Positions 26,312-35,682 are shown, counted from the first letter of the stretch. The stretch is 64,000 bases of DNA from Ruegeria meonggei (GCF_900172215.1 NZ_FWFP01000007.1:124001-188000); one strand, 5' to 3'. Notes: generated by a model from the sequence alone, not told the origin. Made by a program: numbers and translations.

Positions 26312-26342
26312 GGTCTTGCTCCTAGATCGTAGAGGGCCACCA

Positions 26343-27260
26343 TCACCCCTCATCTTCCCCGAGATTCACATCGACTGGAATGAGCGCGCCTTTGTGGCGG
26401 ACGACATGGCTTGCAAGGCGACATCCTTGCCGTATTCCGTCAGTTAAATCATCGTGCCTTAATACGCTTGCCAATACGCCAGCATTGAAACTGTCCCCTG
26501 CAGCTGTGGTATCGACAACACTTGTCACTGGATCAACGTCAACCTCACCGCGTTGACCATCTTTCTGAAAGACCACTGGCTGAGCGCTGTTTTTGACGAC
26601 TATCTGGTCGACACCAATCTCAGCATATCGGTTCAGCGTTGCAATTGAATCGCGATCCCCGAACCACTCGGCTTCATCATCGTAAGATGGCAGAACGAGA
26701 TCAGATTGTGCCGCAGCTATCATAATCGTGTCTGTCATTTCCTGCGGCGTCGACCAAAGCCGCGGTCTCAGGTTCGTGTCGAAAGCAACGGTCATTCCGT
26801 ACGCTCTGGCATGACGCAATGCATCAAACAGCTTTTCGCGTGATTGTGGATCGAGAATGGCGAGGGTTATTCCAGACAAGTAGATTAAGTCTGCGTCGCC
26901 AACTGCCCGCCCAAGTGCAATCTCGTCGACCGCGAGTTGTCTGGCTGCGGAGTCGTTGCGCCAATATGAAAAACTGCGCTCACCATTGTTGAGATGGATG
27001 AGATATAGCCCAACCGTTTTGCCTGCGATGACTTGGACGTGCGTGTCGGATATCCTGCTGTCTTTCATGAACGTTCGCATGTCCTGTGAGATCGCGTCGT
27101 CTCCGACAGCGGTCAGATAGCTGACGTCGATTTCTGATGCGACTTGTGCAAGATACCATGCTGTGTTGAAGGTATCGCCTGCAAAACCAAGCTTGAACTC
27201 ACCGATCTGATCTGATGGGGCAAGTTCTGCCATGCACTCCCCGATTGCCAAGAAACGCAT
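26343..27260 (-). CDS. kdgK: 2-dehydro-3-deoxygluconate kinase (PfkB family)
   Basis: Cytoplasmic sugar kinase (305 residues) converting KDG to KDPG for Entner-Doudoroff cleavage. The N-terminal MRFLAIGECMAEL and GFAGDTFNTAWYLA correspond to the first PfkB signature; the second, with the catalytic Asp, is VDTTAAGDSFNAGVLAS near residue 250. VAFDTNLRPRLW and LPSYDDEAEWFGD are typical of KdgK. The start at 27260 is chosen for the conserved N-terminus; the longer frame to 27326 overlaps kdgF. It sits in an operon with kdgF, an SDR and the truncated uxuA, which supports KDG as substrate. Confidence 0.87.
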   Translation of the reverse strand: MRFLAIGECMAELAPSDQIGEFKLGFAGDTFNTAWYLAQVASEIDVSYLTAVGDDAISQDMRTFMKDSRISDTHVQVIAGKTVGLYLIHLNNGERSFSYWRNDSAARQLAVDEIALGRAVGDADLIYLSGITLAILDPQSREKLFDALRHARAYGMTVAFDTNLRPRLWSTPQEMTDTIMIAAAQSDLVLPSYDDEAEWFGDRDSIATLNRYAEIGVDQIVVKNSAQPVVFQKDGQRGEVDVDPVTSVVDTTAAGDSFNAGVLASVLRHDDLTDGIRQGCRLASHVVRHKGALIPVDVNLGEDEG

Positions 27261-27265
27261 GTCAG

Positions 27266-27577
27266 TTACAGAAAATCGTCGCGACGGGGTGTGAAACTGT
27301 CGACCAGTGTACCGGGCTCCAGGCATATGCAGCCATGGGTTTGGCCAGACGGAATGACAAAGCTGTCACCGGGGCCAAACTCTTGTTCGCGTTCACCAAG
27401 TGTGAAACGAAATCGCCCGCTTTCGACATAGGTTGCCTGAACATGCGGATGGCTGTGCAGGGCACCAATCGCTCCGGTCGCCTGAAACCGGAAGGCGACA
27501 ACCATGAGGTCCGAATGATCAGATAGGACCTGCCGCGTGACGTTTTCGCCGGTCGAGACGATCGGGAAATGGGACAC
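27266..27577 (-). CDS. kdgF: KdgF-like cupin for unsaturated uronates
   Basis: Small single-domain cupin (103 residues). The first cupin motif is HSHPHVQATYVESGRFRFTLG and the second is FGPGDSFVIPSGQTHGC. KdgF proteins speed opening of 4,5-unsaturated uronates, released by polysaccharide lyases, to the linear keto form. The sequence length and metal-binding His pattern fit, and the location between an SDR and kdgK is the usual one. GTG at 27577 has an AAGGAG 7 nt upstream. A different isomerase-type cupin cannot be excluded. Confidence 0.8.
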   Translation of the reverse strand: MSHFPIVSTGENVTRQVLSDHSDLMVVAFRFQATGAIGALHSHPHVQATYVESGRFRFTLGEREQEFGPGDSFVIPSGQTHGCICLEPGTLVDSFTPRRDDFL

Positions 27578-27595
27578 CGGGTCTCTCCTTTTCTA

Positions 27596-28339
27596 TTATG
27601 AAAACAGCATACCACCGTTGAGATCAATATTTGCGCCCGTGATGAAAGCACTGTCCTCGCAGGCCAGGAATAGAACGAGATTCGCTGCATCATCCACATG
27701 ACCTTGACGCTTAAGCGGCGCGTTGGCTTCAAAGCCGCGACGGCCTGCATCAGGCGTGTGAATGTTGTGAAAATCGGTGTCTATCATACCAGGACAAAGC
27801 GCATTTACTCGAATGTCCGGGCCAACTTCCTTTGCCAAGCCTCGTGTCATGGTCATAACCGCGCCCTTGGCCGTAGCATAAGCCACAGCACCTGGCCCGC
27901 CGCCATCACGCCCGGCCTGACTGGCGAGATTGACAATGGTTCCTGACGTCATCCTGGACAGGCAAGCCTGCGTCATCAGGAATGTGCTGGTCAGATTCAG
28001 GGTCATCACGGCATCCCAATGCTCAACAGACATTTCCGCAATGGTTTTGCGGGCAATCAGACCGCCAGCGTTGTTGACCAGAATGTCAACGCCGCCAAAA
28101 GTTTCGACAGTGCGGAATACCAGCGCGTCGACATCGGCCTTCTTGTTCAGGTCGCCCTGCAGGGCAATCGCTTTCCCGCCATTGGCTTCGATTGCCGCAA
28201 CGGTTTCCTCCGCGCCGTTCGAGCTGGAAAAATAGTTGATTGCAACATTCGCGCCTTCAGAGGCCAGTTTGATCGCAACGGCGCGGCCAATATCGCGGCC
28301 TCCTCCGGTCACGATGGCGGTTTTACCTGGAAGTTTCAT
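27596..28339 (-). CDS. SDR oxidoreductase, probable DEH reductase of uronate catabolism
   Basis: Short-chain dehydrogenase of 247 residues. The Rossmann motif is TGGGRDIG, the structural NNAGG is near residue 90, and the catalytic Ser-Tyr-Lys are in NLASQAG and AYATAKGAVM. FITGANIDLNGG closes the fold. Position next to kdgF and kdgK suggests it reduces 4-deoxy-L-erythro-5-hexoseulose uronate (DEH) to KDG, as SDR-type DehR enzymes do; a KduD-like role is the main alternative. AAAGGA precedes the ATG. Confidence 0.8.
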   Translation of the reverse strand: MKLPGKTAIVTGGGRDIGRAVAIKLASEGANVAINYFSSSNGAEETVAAIEANGGKAIALQGDLNKKADVDALVFRTVETFGGVDILVNNAGGLIARKTIAEMSVEHWDAVMTLNLTSTFLMTQACLSRMTSGTIVNLASQAGRDGGGPGAVAYATAKGAVMTMTRGLAKEVGPDIRVNALCPGMIDTDFHNIHTPDAGRRGFEANAPLKRQGHVDDAANLVLFLACEDSAFITGANIDLNGGMLFS

Positions 28340-28435
28340 GTCGATCCTTTCTATTGCAAAGCGCGAGCTTCGCTTTTGTCATGGGTCTAGTTTGGCTGCC
28401 TCCGGAATACGCTCAGAGCGCAACTGGAGACGCCA

Positions 28436-29746
28436 CTAACGGAATGCCCCCGGCATAACTGTCTTCGGGAGCCACAGGATGATTTCGGGAAATGCTGCCA
28501 ACAGAATGAGGATGACCAGCATTGGGGCCAGGATGAGCACAACCTCTCGCAGGACTTGCACAACGTTTAGGCCGCCAATCGCTGCAGAGATCAGCAAACA
28601 CAAGCCGTAGGGCGGCGTCACAAGCCCAAAGGCAAGCGAGACGATACCAATGATGGCGAAAGCGATTGGATCAACCCCACCCGCTTGGGCCACAGGCATC
28701 AGAACCGTGCCAAGAATGATGATTGTCGGAATTGCGTCGATGAACAGGCCAAAGAGCAGAAACAGCAGCGCAATCAAAATAGCTGTTCCAAAAGCTCCGA
28801 ATTCCCATGCGGTCAAAACACTCACAATCAGGCGCGGCGCATCGTAGAAGGACAGTAGCCAGCCGAATGCCGACGCAGTGCCGATCGCAAACAGTGAAAT
28901 GGCTGCAAAGCGTGCCGTATCGTAGAGGATGAAGCCCAAATCTCTGGGTGTTACCGTCCGATAGACAAACATACCCAGGATCAGCGCGTAACCCGCCGCG
29001 ATGATTGCACTTTCAGTTGGTGTGACGAGGCCGCCCACGATACCGCCAATCACAAAGACCGGCGTCAAAAGAGCCAGTGCGGCACCTTTCCAAGCGGCCC
29101 AGAACTCACCCCAATTAGGCGTCGCTGTCACCGGGTAATTGCGGGCTTTTGCGAAGCCATAGACCGTGGCCATCAAGGCAAGGCCAATCATCAGGCCCGG
29201 AATCGCACCGCCCAGAAACAACGCGCCGACAGAGACCTGCATGACACCGCCCCAGACGATCATCAAAATCGATGGTGGGATGATGACCCCCATCACCGAA
29301 GAGCACGCCGTGATAGCAACGGCAAACCGCGTGTCGTATCCCTCTTTCTGCATGGCTGGGATCAGGATTTTCCCAATGCCCGCCGCATCTGCTGTGGAAG
29401 ATCCGGAGATGCCTGCAAACAGCATCGACACAGCGACATTCACATGGCCCAATCCGCCAGGCATCCAGCCGGTCAACACCCGTGCCAATTCGATCAGCCG
29501 GTCGGTTACTTTGCCGGAATTCATCAGGTTGGCCGCCAATAGAAAGAATGGAACGGCCAACAGGATGAACGAGTTATAGGATTGGAACATCCGATCCAGC
29601 ACGATGAACGGGGTCAGCCGCAGCTCAAGCAACACAACCGGGAGGGTCGCCAAACCCAATGCGAATGCCACTGGGATGCGGATGAAAATCAGCACCAGAA
29701 AGCCAGCAATAAGCATCGTGGCGGCAGTTGCAGTATCGAGGATCAT
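28436..29746 (-). CDS. dctM: TRAP transporter large permease (DctM)
   Basis: Integral membrane subunit, 436 residues with about 12 hydrophobic helices, of a sodium-driven tripartite importer. Starts MILDTATAATMLIAGFLVLIF; family motifs are FRIPVAFALG-like IRIPVAFALG, SGSSTADAAGIGKILIPAM and VTPPYGLCLL. ATG 29746 overlaps the DctQ stop by ATGA. The open frame continues upstream to 30073, but that part is out-of-frame reading of dctQ and is not included. Likely substrate is a uronate or unsaturated oligo-uronate, judged from kdgF, kdgK and uxuA alongside. Confidence 0.92.
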   Translation of the reverse strand: MILDTATAATMLIAGFLVLIFIRIPVAFALGLATLPVVLLELRLTPFIVLDRMFQSYNSFILLAVPFFLLAANLMNSGKVTDRLIELARVLTGWMPGGLGHVNVAVSMLFAGISGSSTADAAGIGKILIPAMQKEGYDTRFAVAITACSSVMGVIIPPSILMIVWGGVMQVSVGALFLGGAIPGLMIGLALMATVYGFAKARNYPVTATPNWGEFWAAWKGAALALLTPVFVIGGIVGGLVTPTESAIIAAGYALILGMFVYRTVTPRDLGFILYDTARFAAISLFAIGTASAFGWLLSFYDAPRLIVSVLTAWEFGAFGTAILIALLFLLFGLFIDAIPTIIILGTVLMPVAQAGGVDPIAFAIIGIVSLAFGLVTPPYGLCLLISAAIGGLNVVQVLREVVLILAPMLVILILLAAFPEIILWLPKTVMPGAFR

Positions 29747-30237
29747 GTCTGGCTGCTCTCTCGGTTTAAATATTTCGCGATGGTTTCGGACAACCGGTAA
29801 CCCGACAAGAGAAACCAAAACCCTCCTGCAATCGGGACCGAGATGTGCGTGATCGCAAGATTGGCGCGCATCATTACGGACCGCTGATTGCCCCCGAATT
29901 CGGTGTATTCGATGCCGTATAAAAGGAAGAACGCCCCAAAAATCATTATGGCAACGTGCACAATGCCGTCTTGAAGCAAACGTGGCAGCGGTCTCATTGC
30001 ATTCCGGGTAATGCGAACGTCGAAATGCGTACCGTCCCAGACAGCGACAATTGACCCGATCATCACAATCCAAACGAAAAGGAACGTCGCCAACTCTTCA
30101 GTCCAAAGGTAAGTTGGGATCAAACCGGTGTAGCGAGAGACAACCTGCATCGCGACTGGAATGGCGAGTGTGCCCATCATCACACCAAGCAATATGCGAA
30201 GCCCAGCGCAGAACTTATCCAGATATATTCCAAGCAT
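29743..30237 (-). CDS. dctQ: TRAP transporter small permease (DctQ)
   Basis: Four-helix membrane subunit of 164 residues. TLWTEELATFLFVW-like YLWTEELATFLFVWIVMIGS is the DctQ signature. It partners DctM, whose start overlaps its stop by 4 nt, and lies 93 nt downstream of the dctP gene. Confidence 0.9.
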   Translation of the reverse strand: MLGIYLDKFCAGLRILLGVMMGTLAIPVAMQVVSRYTGLIPTYLWTEELATFLFVWIVMIGSIVAVWDGTHFDVRITRNAMRPLPRLLQDGIVHVAIMIFGAFFLLYGIEYTEFGGNQRSVMMRANLAITHISVPIAGGFWFLLSGYRLSETIAKYLNRESSQT

Positions 30238-30330
30238 GTTCCGCCCTACTCCGCGATGTGACGCGCCTAGCGCATCAGAAATTGTGCCGACAGGCGAGCT
30301 TGAAGACTCACCCGCCCGTCAGCCGGGAGA

Positions 30331-31314
30331 TTACATTCCGCGAACGTTATTGAGCAGCTCTGTCGCGCCCAGCTCTTCAGCATAGGCGTCTTGGACCGGC
30401 TGAACCAATTCCAGCATTTTCTCGCGGCCCTCGAACTCATGCACTTCGATCTGACCTGCGTCGATCATTGCCTGAAGTTTTTCACCGTCCTGACCGCTCT
30501 CTAGCGCGCGACCAAATGCACCGGCTTCAGCACCAGCTTCCATGATGGCAGCTTGCAGATCCGCAGGCAGTTCATCGAAGATTTTCGCCGACATCACGAT
30601 TGGGCGCACAGTGATCGTGTGCTGGGTTAATGAAACATGCGGCGCGACTTCGTAGAACTTCAGGTTTTGGATCGAGGCGGCTTCGTTCTCGAACCCGGCG
30701 ATAACGCCTGTTTGGATTGCGTTATAGACTTCGTTGTAAGCGATGGCAGATGGTGCCGCACCAACAGCAGAAAACGTCTGCGCCTGAATTGGGGCACCCA
30801 TGACGCGCATACGGTGTCCTGCAAGTTCATCCATGTTTGTGATGGGCTCGGCAGAGGCCAGATTCCGCACACCGCCACCGTGATAACCCACAATCACAAT
30901 GCCCGCGGCTTCACGCAGATCATCCTCAAGGGGCTTCAGCGCATCCGATGAAAGCACCGCATCCCAATGTTCTAGATCACGGAACAGGAAAGGCATATCC
31001 ATCAATGGAATGGACTCTGAAAACACGGCCATATTGGAAGGGGCCAGAATGGTGTAGTCCACCGCGACACCCTGATTAAGGTAGGTCACGTAGTCGGATT
31101 CGACGCCAAGCTCGCCGTTCAGACGCAGGTCGAAATCGACTTCGCCATCGTATTTCTCAGCGACCAGTCGTTCGAATTCCCGCAGAGTTTTAGTGAAGGC
31201 ATGCTCTTCATCAAACATGCTTGCGCCACGAAGCGTGACATCAGCCTGCGCAACCGAAGCTCCGCCAAGAAAAACGGCTGTTACAGCCAACGTTTTCATC
31301 GAGAAATTGAACAT
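30331..31314 (-). CDS. dctP: TRAP transporter periplasmic solute-binding protein (DctP)
   Basis: Periplasmic substrate receptor of 327 residues. The signal peptide is MFNFSMKTLAVTAVFLGG, ending near AQADVTL. DctP-type motifs are MRVMGAPIQAQTF (conserved Arg that pairs with a substrate carboxylate) and AYNEVYNAIQTGVIAGFEN. ATG 31314 is fixed by GGGAGG 5 nt upstream, against a longer frame to 31338. It is the first gene of the divergent uronate operon, facing the GntR regulator across 273 nt. The conserved Arg and the operon content favour a sugar-acid ligand. Confidence 0.92.
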   Translation of the reverse strand: MFNFSMKTLAVTAVFLGGASVAQADVTLRGASMFDEEHAFTKTLREFERLVAEKYDGEVDFDLRLNGELGVESDYVTYLNQGVAVDYTILAPSNMAVFSESIPLMDMPFLFRDLEHWDAVLSSDALKPLEDDLREAAGIVIVGYHGGGVRNLASAEPITNMDELAGHRMRVMGAPIQAQTFSAVGAAPSAIAYNEVYNAIQTGVIAGFENEAASIQNLKFYEVAPHVSLTQHTITVRPIVMSAKIFDELPADLQAAIMEAGAEAGAFGRALESGQDGEKLQAMIDAGQIEVHEFEGREKMLELVQPVQDAYAEELGATELLNNVRGM

Positions 31315-31587
31315 TCTATCCTCCCAGATCAGGTTCAAATCTTATTTTGCCCAGTCGTCTGTGACTGGTGATCGCATTCGAAACCTTGCAAATGGCTATG
31401 CCAGATCAGCACTCACCCAAATCTGGATGGTCTGATTTCCTCCCGGCTAGCACGATTGCTCCGCTCTCGCTAATGGCACACAACACGAAAACTGGGATAC
31501 TAGTCAACATTTAAATTGGCAGTTTTTCAAAAACGTATAGGTTTTTCATTTAAAAACAGCGAAAAGATTGTCGTCTAGTATCCAACT

Positions 31588-32334
31588 ATGATCTATCAAT
31601 TTCCTCTTCGATCTGCCACAATGCCTTCAAACAGAGGTTTGGAAAGCAAAAAAATGGCAGCATTGGGAACCCTTGAGCGCACAACGAGTAGCGATGTCGT
31701 CTTTGACGAACTGTTTGGACAAATCACCCGGTTGGAATTGCTCCCTGGGACAAAGATATCCGAAACGGACGTAGCAAAGTCATTCGGGCTCTCACGGCAA
31801 CCCGTGCGAGAGGCATTCACACGGCTGGCCAACCTCAATCTCCTATTGGTACGACCGCAGCGCGCAACTGTTGTTCGGCCATTCTCGCGGCAGCTTATCG
31901 CAAATGCCCGCTTCGTACGTGCCGCCGTCGAACTGGAAGTTATCCGCGCGGCCGCGTTAGATCGCGACAAGTCGGTAGACGCGGCATTGAAAGCGAATCT
32001 TCGCAAACAGGCGGAGGCAATTTCCGCGGAAGATGTCAGTTTGTTTCATGAACTGGATTACCAGTTTCACAAATTACTTTGTGCCTCGGCCAAACAAGAA
32101 TTTGCGTTTGAAATTATCGCCGAGAACAAAGCGCAGGTTGATCGCCTTTGTATGCTCGCGCTGACCAGCAAAAAGGCAATGGATGATTTGTATGTGGATC
32201 ACCAATCTCTCTTAAAGAATCTTTTTGACGGTGATACAAAGGCAGCTGATCAAGTCCTTCGTACGCATCTTGAGCGTTTGACTCCAACGATCCAGGCAAT
32301 CTACACGACGCACAACGCCTACTTTGATGAATAA
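31588..32334 (+). CDS. GntR family (FadR/FCD type) transcriptional regulator
   Basis: Probable regulator of the divergent TRAP/uronate operon, up to 248 residues. The winged helix spans roughly residues 35-100 (KISETDVAKSFGLSRQPVREAF), followed by an all-helical FCD ligand domain with the metal-binding pattern (FHELDYQFHKLLC and VDHQSLLKNL, then THLERLTP). Starts at 31588, 31621 and 31654 are all possible; none has a strong Shine-Dalgarno. The 273-nt divergent region is AT-rich near 31500-31570 and should contain both promoters. Confidence 0.88.
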   Translation: MIYQFPLRSATMPSNRGLESKKMAALGTLERTTSSDVVFDELFGQITRLELLPGTKISETDVAKSFGLSRQPVREAFTRLANLNLLLVRPQRATVVRPFSRQLIANARFVRAAVELEVIRAAALDRDKSVDAALKANLRKQAEAISAEDVSLFHELDYQFHKLLCASAKQEFAFEIIAENKAQVDRLCMLALTSKKAMDDLYVDHQSLLKNLFDGDTKAADQVLRTHLERLTPTIQAIYTTHNAYFDE

Positions 32335-32335
32335 G

Positions 32336-32362
32336 TAGCTTCGTTTCGAGTCGCTATTTTTT
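32336..32362 (+). terminator. Candidate intrinsic terminator after the GntR gene
   Basis: TAGC at 32336-32339 pairs with GCTA at 32353-32356, extended by TTCG with CGAG across a two-base bulge and a short T loop. Six T residues follow at 32357-32362. It starts 2 nt after the stop codon. Confidence 0.4.
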
Positions 32363-32395
32363 GTTCATTACTACTTAGCTGTTCAACGTACAGCT

Positions 32396-32640
32396 GGTAT
32401 TATGTGAAGCGATCTCTGATTGAGTGGTCGGCTCCCCTGCGGACCAAACGAAACATTACTTCAATAGCCGGATAGCAGTCATTGATCCTTTGCGCGAAGA
32501 ACGTCTGTTTCGAGCCTATCCTGTGAATTTGATTTTCTCGCTGCGCGCGCTCGCAGCACAGATCTTGCCGCGTGAAGCGTTCACTGGCTGAGTGGTCAGC
32601 TCGTCAGAGTATAGCCAGCACAATCACCTAGCCCTGCCTG
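32396..32640. repeat. Dispersed intergenic repeat, copy 1
   Basis: Part of the 515-nt gene-free stretch 32335-32849. ATGTGAAGCGATCTCTGATT at 32402-32421 recurs with one change at 56904-56923. GCCGGATAGCAGTCATTGAT at 32467-32486 starts a block of about 90 nt repeated at 43846-43948. GGCTGAGTGGTCAGCTC near 32586-32602 recurs near 42657-42673. The segments occur in the same order, so these are variants of one composite element. Nothing else recognisable is seen up to 32849. Confidence 0.7.
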
Positions 32641-32849
32641 AATTCATCCTTTGACCATGCGTGCAAAGAACACCTGATATGATCCCCAAGGCAGCAGTCG
32701 CAAATCAAATGAACCACTATGAACGGCCGTAAATCCTGTCAGTAGCGCACTGAATGTCAGAACTTTCAATCGCATAGCTCTATCTTTTTGGGCTTTCGGA
32801 AACACCAAAAAATGTTGATCGATGAGAGTTGATTTTGGTCATCCTTCCT

Positions 32850-33788
32850 TCAGAAGGCTACGCGGTCTCCTCCCTTTAAGTCTAGGATTTCCCTTGCTTC
32901 ACCAGGGGTCGCGACCTGACTGCCCAAGTCCTCTACGATACGTCGAATTTTAGCGACTTGTTGAGCGTTGCTTTCGGCCAGTTTTCCACGAGAGATGAAC
33001 AGGCTGTCTTCAAGGCCAACGCGAATGTTACCGCCCATCTGGCTAGCCGTGGTTGCAAGCGACATCTGTGCCCCGCCAGCCCCCAAGACTGACCACCGAT
33101 AGTCGTCACCGAAAAGCCGGTCGGCGGTGCGTTTCATAAAGATAAGGTTATCGGCTTCGGGTCCGATGCCGCCGAGGATGCCAAAGATGAACTGAATAAA
33201 AATGGGTGCCTTGAATAGCCCGATATCCATACAAAACTTCAGGTTGTACAAGTGACCGACATCATAGCATTCGTGTTCGAATTTGATGTCATGCGGGGCC
33301 AAAGTTTTCGCTGCCTCGCGAATGTCTCGGAACGTATTGCGAAAGATGTTCTGGTCGGAGTTTGCGACATAGTCCTTCTCCCAATCAAACTTCCAATCGT
33401 CATCGCCATACCTGTTGGCCAATGGATGAAACGAGAAGTTCATAGAACCCATGTTCATCGAACACATCTCGGGGCTGAAGGTCTTGGCCGGATTGATCCG
33501 GTCCTGAATGGACAATGTCAGCGATCCACCGGTCGACAGGTTTACGACAGCACCCGTCGCTTGTTTGATGCGTGGCAGGAAAGGCGCGAAGTCATTCGGG
33601 TCGACAGATGGTGAGCCGTTCTCGGGGTTGCGCGCATGCAGGTGCAGGATCGAAGCACCGGCCTCGGCAGCTTCGACCGCCTGCTGTGCGATGTCGTCAT
33701 ACGTGTAGGGCAATGCATCCGACATTGTCGGCGTGTGGATTGCACCAGTTACGGCACAGGTGATTATGGTCTTTTTCTGTCGGGCCAT
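32850..33788 (-). CDS. BKACE family enzyme (beta-keto acid cleavage, DUF849)
   Basis: Zn-dependent enzyme of 312 residues that condenses a beta-keto acid with acetyl-CoA to give a CoA ester and acetoacetate; the founding member is 3-keto-5-aminohexanoate cleavage enzyme. Visible motifs are TCAVTGAIHTPTMS at the N-terminus, ASILHLHARNPENG with the metal-binding His pair, VNLSTGGSL, and FEHECYDVGHLYNL with the conserved Glu, plus GGNIRVGLEDSLFISRG. The last gene of a long operon containing a Liv importer and two dehydrogenases, which suggests import, oxidation to the beta-keto acid, then cleavage. Substrate is unknown; dehydrocarnitine-like or amino beta-keto acids are possibilities. Confidence 0.9.
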   Translation of the reverse strand: MARQKKTIITCAVTGAIHTPTMSDALPYTYDDIAQQAVEAAEAGASILHLHARNPENGSPSVDPNDFAPFLPRIKQATGAVVNLSTGGSLTLSIQDRINPAKTFSPEMCSMNMGSMNFSFHPLANRYGDDDWKFDWEKDYVANSDQNIFRNTFRDIREAAKTLAPHDIKFEHECYDVGHLYNLKFCMDIGLFKAPIFIQFIFGILGGIGPEADNLIFMKRTADRLFGDDYRWSVLGAGGAQMSLATTASQMGGNIRVGLEDSLFISRGKLAESNAQQVAKIRRIVEDLGSQVATPGEAREILDLKGGDRVAF

Positions 33789-33792
33789 GGGT

Positions 33793-34821
33793 TCAGTTTT
33801 CCTTGGATTGTCCGATGTGCTTCACGCGGTAGCCCAGCGGGAAAAGTTGCAGGTCATAGCGGCTGCGGATAACGCCCCAAATGCCTTTGGGGGCCTTGAG
33901 CATGACGACAATCGCAACGACTCCGAGAACGATCAGATAAGTTGTTCCAAGATCGGCCAGCGTTTCGCGCAAGGCGAAGAAGACAAGCGTGCCGATAATC
34001 GGACCTTCGATTGTGCCGATGCCGCCGATCACCACGATGAAGATGACAAAGGCGGTCCAGTCATTGACGCTGAACGCGGCATCCGGTGATATGCGCAGCT
34101 TTTGCAAAAAGATGAGCGCACCGATCATCGCCGTGAATGCCGAGGTGACGACGTACACGATGAACTTCGTGCGCCAGATATCGATACCCAAGCTACCGGC
34201 TGCCAGTTCGTTGTCGCGAATTGCCGTCAACGCCAACCCTTGGCGTGAGCGAAGGAAGAGATAGACGGCTGTCACCACCAGCACAGCGGCGCCGAGCGCC
34301 AACCAATAGCTCAACGCCTCTCGCATCGAGCGACCGGACGCCAGGGATTTCACGATGGCGACGGGCAACGAAGATCCTGATCCTCCGCCAAGCGCAGAGA
34401 TTTGTGCGAAGCTCAGCCGAAAGACTTCGGCGATGACCCAGGTGCCTATGGCGAAATAAGCGCCCCTTAGCCTGAAGATCAGAACGGCAACCGGGATCGA
34501 GATCAAAGCCCCCAGCACGCCTGCAGCTGCGATAGCAACCAACGGGTGCAGCCCGCCCAACATCGTCAACGCAAAGAGCATATAGCCGCCAAAGCCGACA
34601 TAGGCCTGCTGACCAACCGAGACGAGACCGGCGTAACCCGCCATCAGGTTCCAAAGGGTGGCGAGGGACAGGTAGAGAAACAGCTCGCCCATCAGCCGCA
34701 TATCGGCGCGACCCGCCCATAAAGGCGCTGCGATCAAAACAAGCAAAGCGATTGCGGTAAGGATCGCAGCAACTCGCGCTGCCTTTGATGATCGAGATAC
34801 AGAATAGTCCTGCAGATTCAT
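33793..34821 (-). CDS. livM: Branched-chain amino acid-type ABC permease (LivM)
   Basis: Membrane permease, 342 residues, about 9-10 helices, of a LivJHMGF-type importer. LYLSLATLWNLMAGYAGLVS and GQQAYVGFGGYMLFAL are LivM signatures, with the cytoplasmic EAA-like loop AIRDNELAAGSLGIDIWRTK. The ATG at 34821 overlaps the livH stop by ATGA; the longer frame to 34971 is an artefact over livH. Liv systems transport many carboxylates and amides besides amino acids, so the name reflects family only. Confidence 0.92.
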   Translation of the reverse strand: MNLQDYSVSRSSKAARVAAILTAIALLVLIAAPLWAGRADMRLMGELFLYLSLATLWNLMAGYAGLVSVGQQAYVGFGGYMLFALTMLGGLHPLVAIAAAGVLGALISIPVAVLIFRLRGAYFAIGTWVIAEVFRLSFAQISALGGGSGSSLPVAIVKSLASGRSMREALSYWLALGAAVLVVTAVYLFLRSRQGLALTAIRDNELAAGSLGIDIWRTKFIVYVVTSAFTAMIGALIFLQKLRISPDAAFSVNDWTAFVIFIVVIGGIGTIEGPIIGTLVFFALRETLADLGTTYLIVLGVVAIVVMLKAPKGIWGVIRSRYDLQLFPLGYRVKHIGQSKEN

Positions 34822-35681
34822 CCGGAAACCCTCGGGAAGAGGCCGTTCGGACGAACGGCAAGAATGACAAGAAAGGCGATATGGCCAGCAAGCACCTGCC
34901 AACCCGGGTCGATCTTGGCGCCGATTGTTTGCGCAACACCAAGGATCACGCCACCAACCAGTGTACCCCAAAGGTTGCCGAGCCCCCCGATAATGACGGC
35001 CTCGAAGCCAAAGATCAGGCGCCCTCCGCCGATTGAGGGATCAAAGCTGGTCCGAATACCAAGCAGGATACCGGCAATCGCCGTCACACCCAGTGCCAGA
35101 GCCATTGCCAGACCAAAGATGTGCCGACGGTTAAGACCCATGAGCTGGGCGATGTCCTGATTGTCCGAAACCGCACGAAACGCACGCCCCAGAGCGGTAT
35201 GATAGAAGGTCCACTGCAACCCCCAGATAACAGCGATGGCGATCCCGAAGGTGAGAAGGGGTAGAATGCCAAGTGACACCCCGCCGACCGCGACGCTTGC
35301 AGTTTCCAGCGCACCCGCATTCAGTGTTTGAGGATCGGCTGTGTAGACCTCCAGCAACCCGTTCTGAATGATCACGCTTAGGCCGAAGGTGACAAGCAAG
35401 GGCGGAAGAATATCGTCGCCTAAAGTTTGGTTTAGAAGGCCGCGCTGAAGGGCATATCCGATCAACGCCATTGCGGGAACAACTATCACCAACGCGGCCA
35501 TCGGATGCATTCCCGTCGCGGTCGTTACCGTCAGCCCGAGATATGCGGCCAGCACAATCAGGTCACCGTGGGCAATATTGACCAGCCGCATGACTCCAAA
35601 GATCAATGACAACCCTGCCGCGAACAGAGCGTAAAGCCCGCCGAGTAGAGTTCCCTGCACGATAGCGTTCAGCCATTCCAT
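34818..35681 (-). CDS. livH: Branched-chain amino acid-type ABC permease (LivH)
   Basis: Membrane permease of 287 residues starting MEWLNAIVQGTLLGGLYALF. LIFGVMRLVNIAHGDLIVLAAY is the LivH signature (first 20 residues at LIFGVMRLVNIAHGDLIVLA), and AVSDNQDIAQLMGLN the coupling loop. ATG 35681 is 1 nt from the livF stop, and the 3' end overlaps livM by 4 nt. The upstream extension to 35819 lies over livF and is rejected. Confidence 0.92.
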   Translation of the reverse strand: MEWLNAIVQGTLLGGLYALFAAGLSLIFGVMRLVNIAHGDLIVLAAYLGLTVTTATGMHPMAALVIVVPAMALIGYALQRGLLNQTLGDDILPPLLVTFGLSVIIQNGLLEVYTADPQTLNAGALETASVAVGGVSLGILPLLTFGIAIAVIWGLQWTFYHTALGRAFRAVSDNQDIAQLMGLNRRHIFGLAMALALGVTAIAGILLGIRTSFDPSIGGGRLIFGFEAVIIGGLGNLWGTLVGGVILGVAQTIGAKIDPGWQVLAGHIAFLVILAVRPNGLFPRVSG

Positions 35682-35682
35682 G

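Noticed and set aside
29747..30073. N-terminal extension of the dctM frame
   Set aside because: It lies over dctQ in another frame and reads as Cys/Arg/His-rich sequence; the conserved DctM start is at 29746 with an ATGA overlap.
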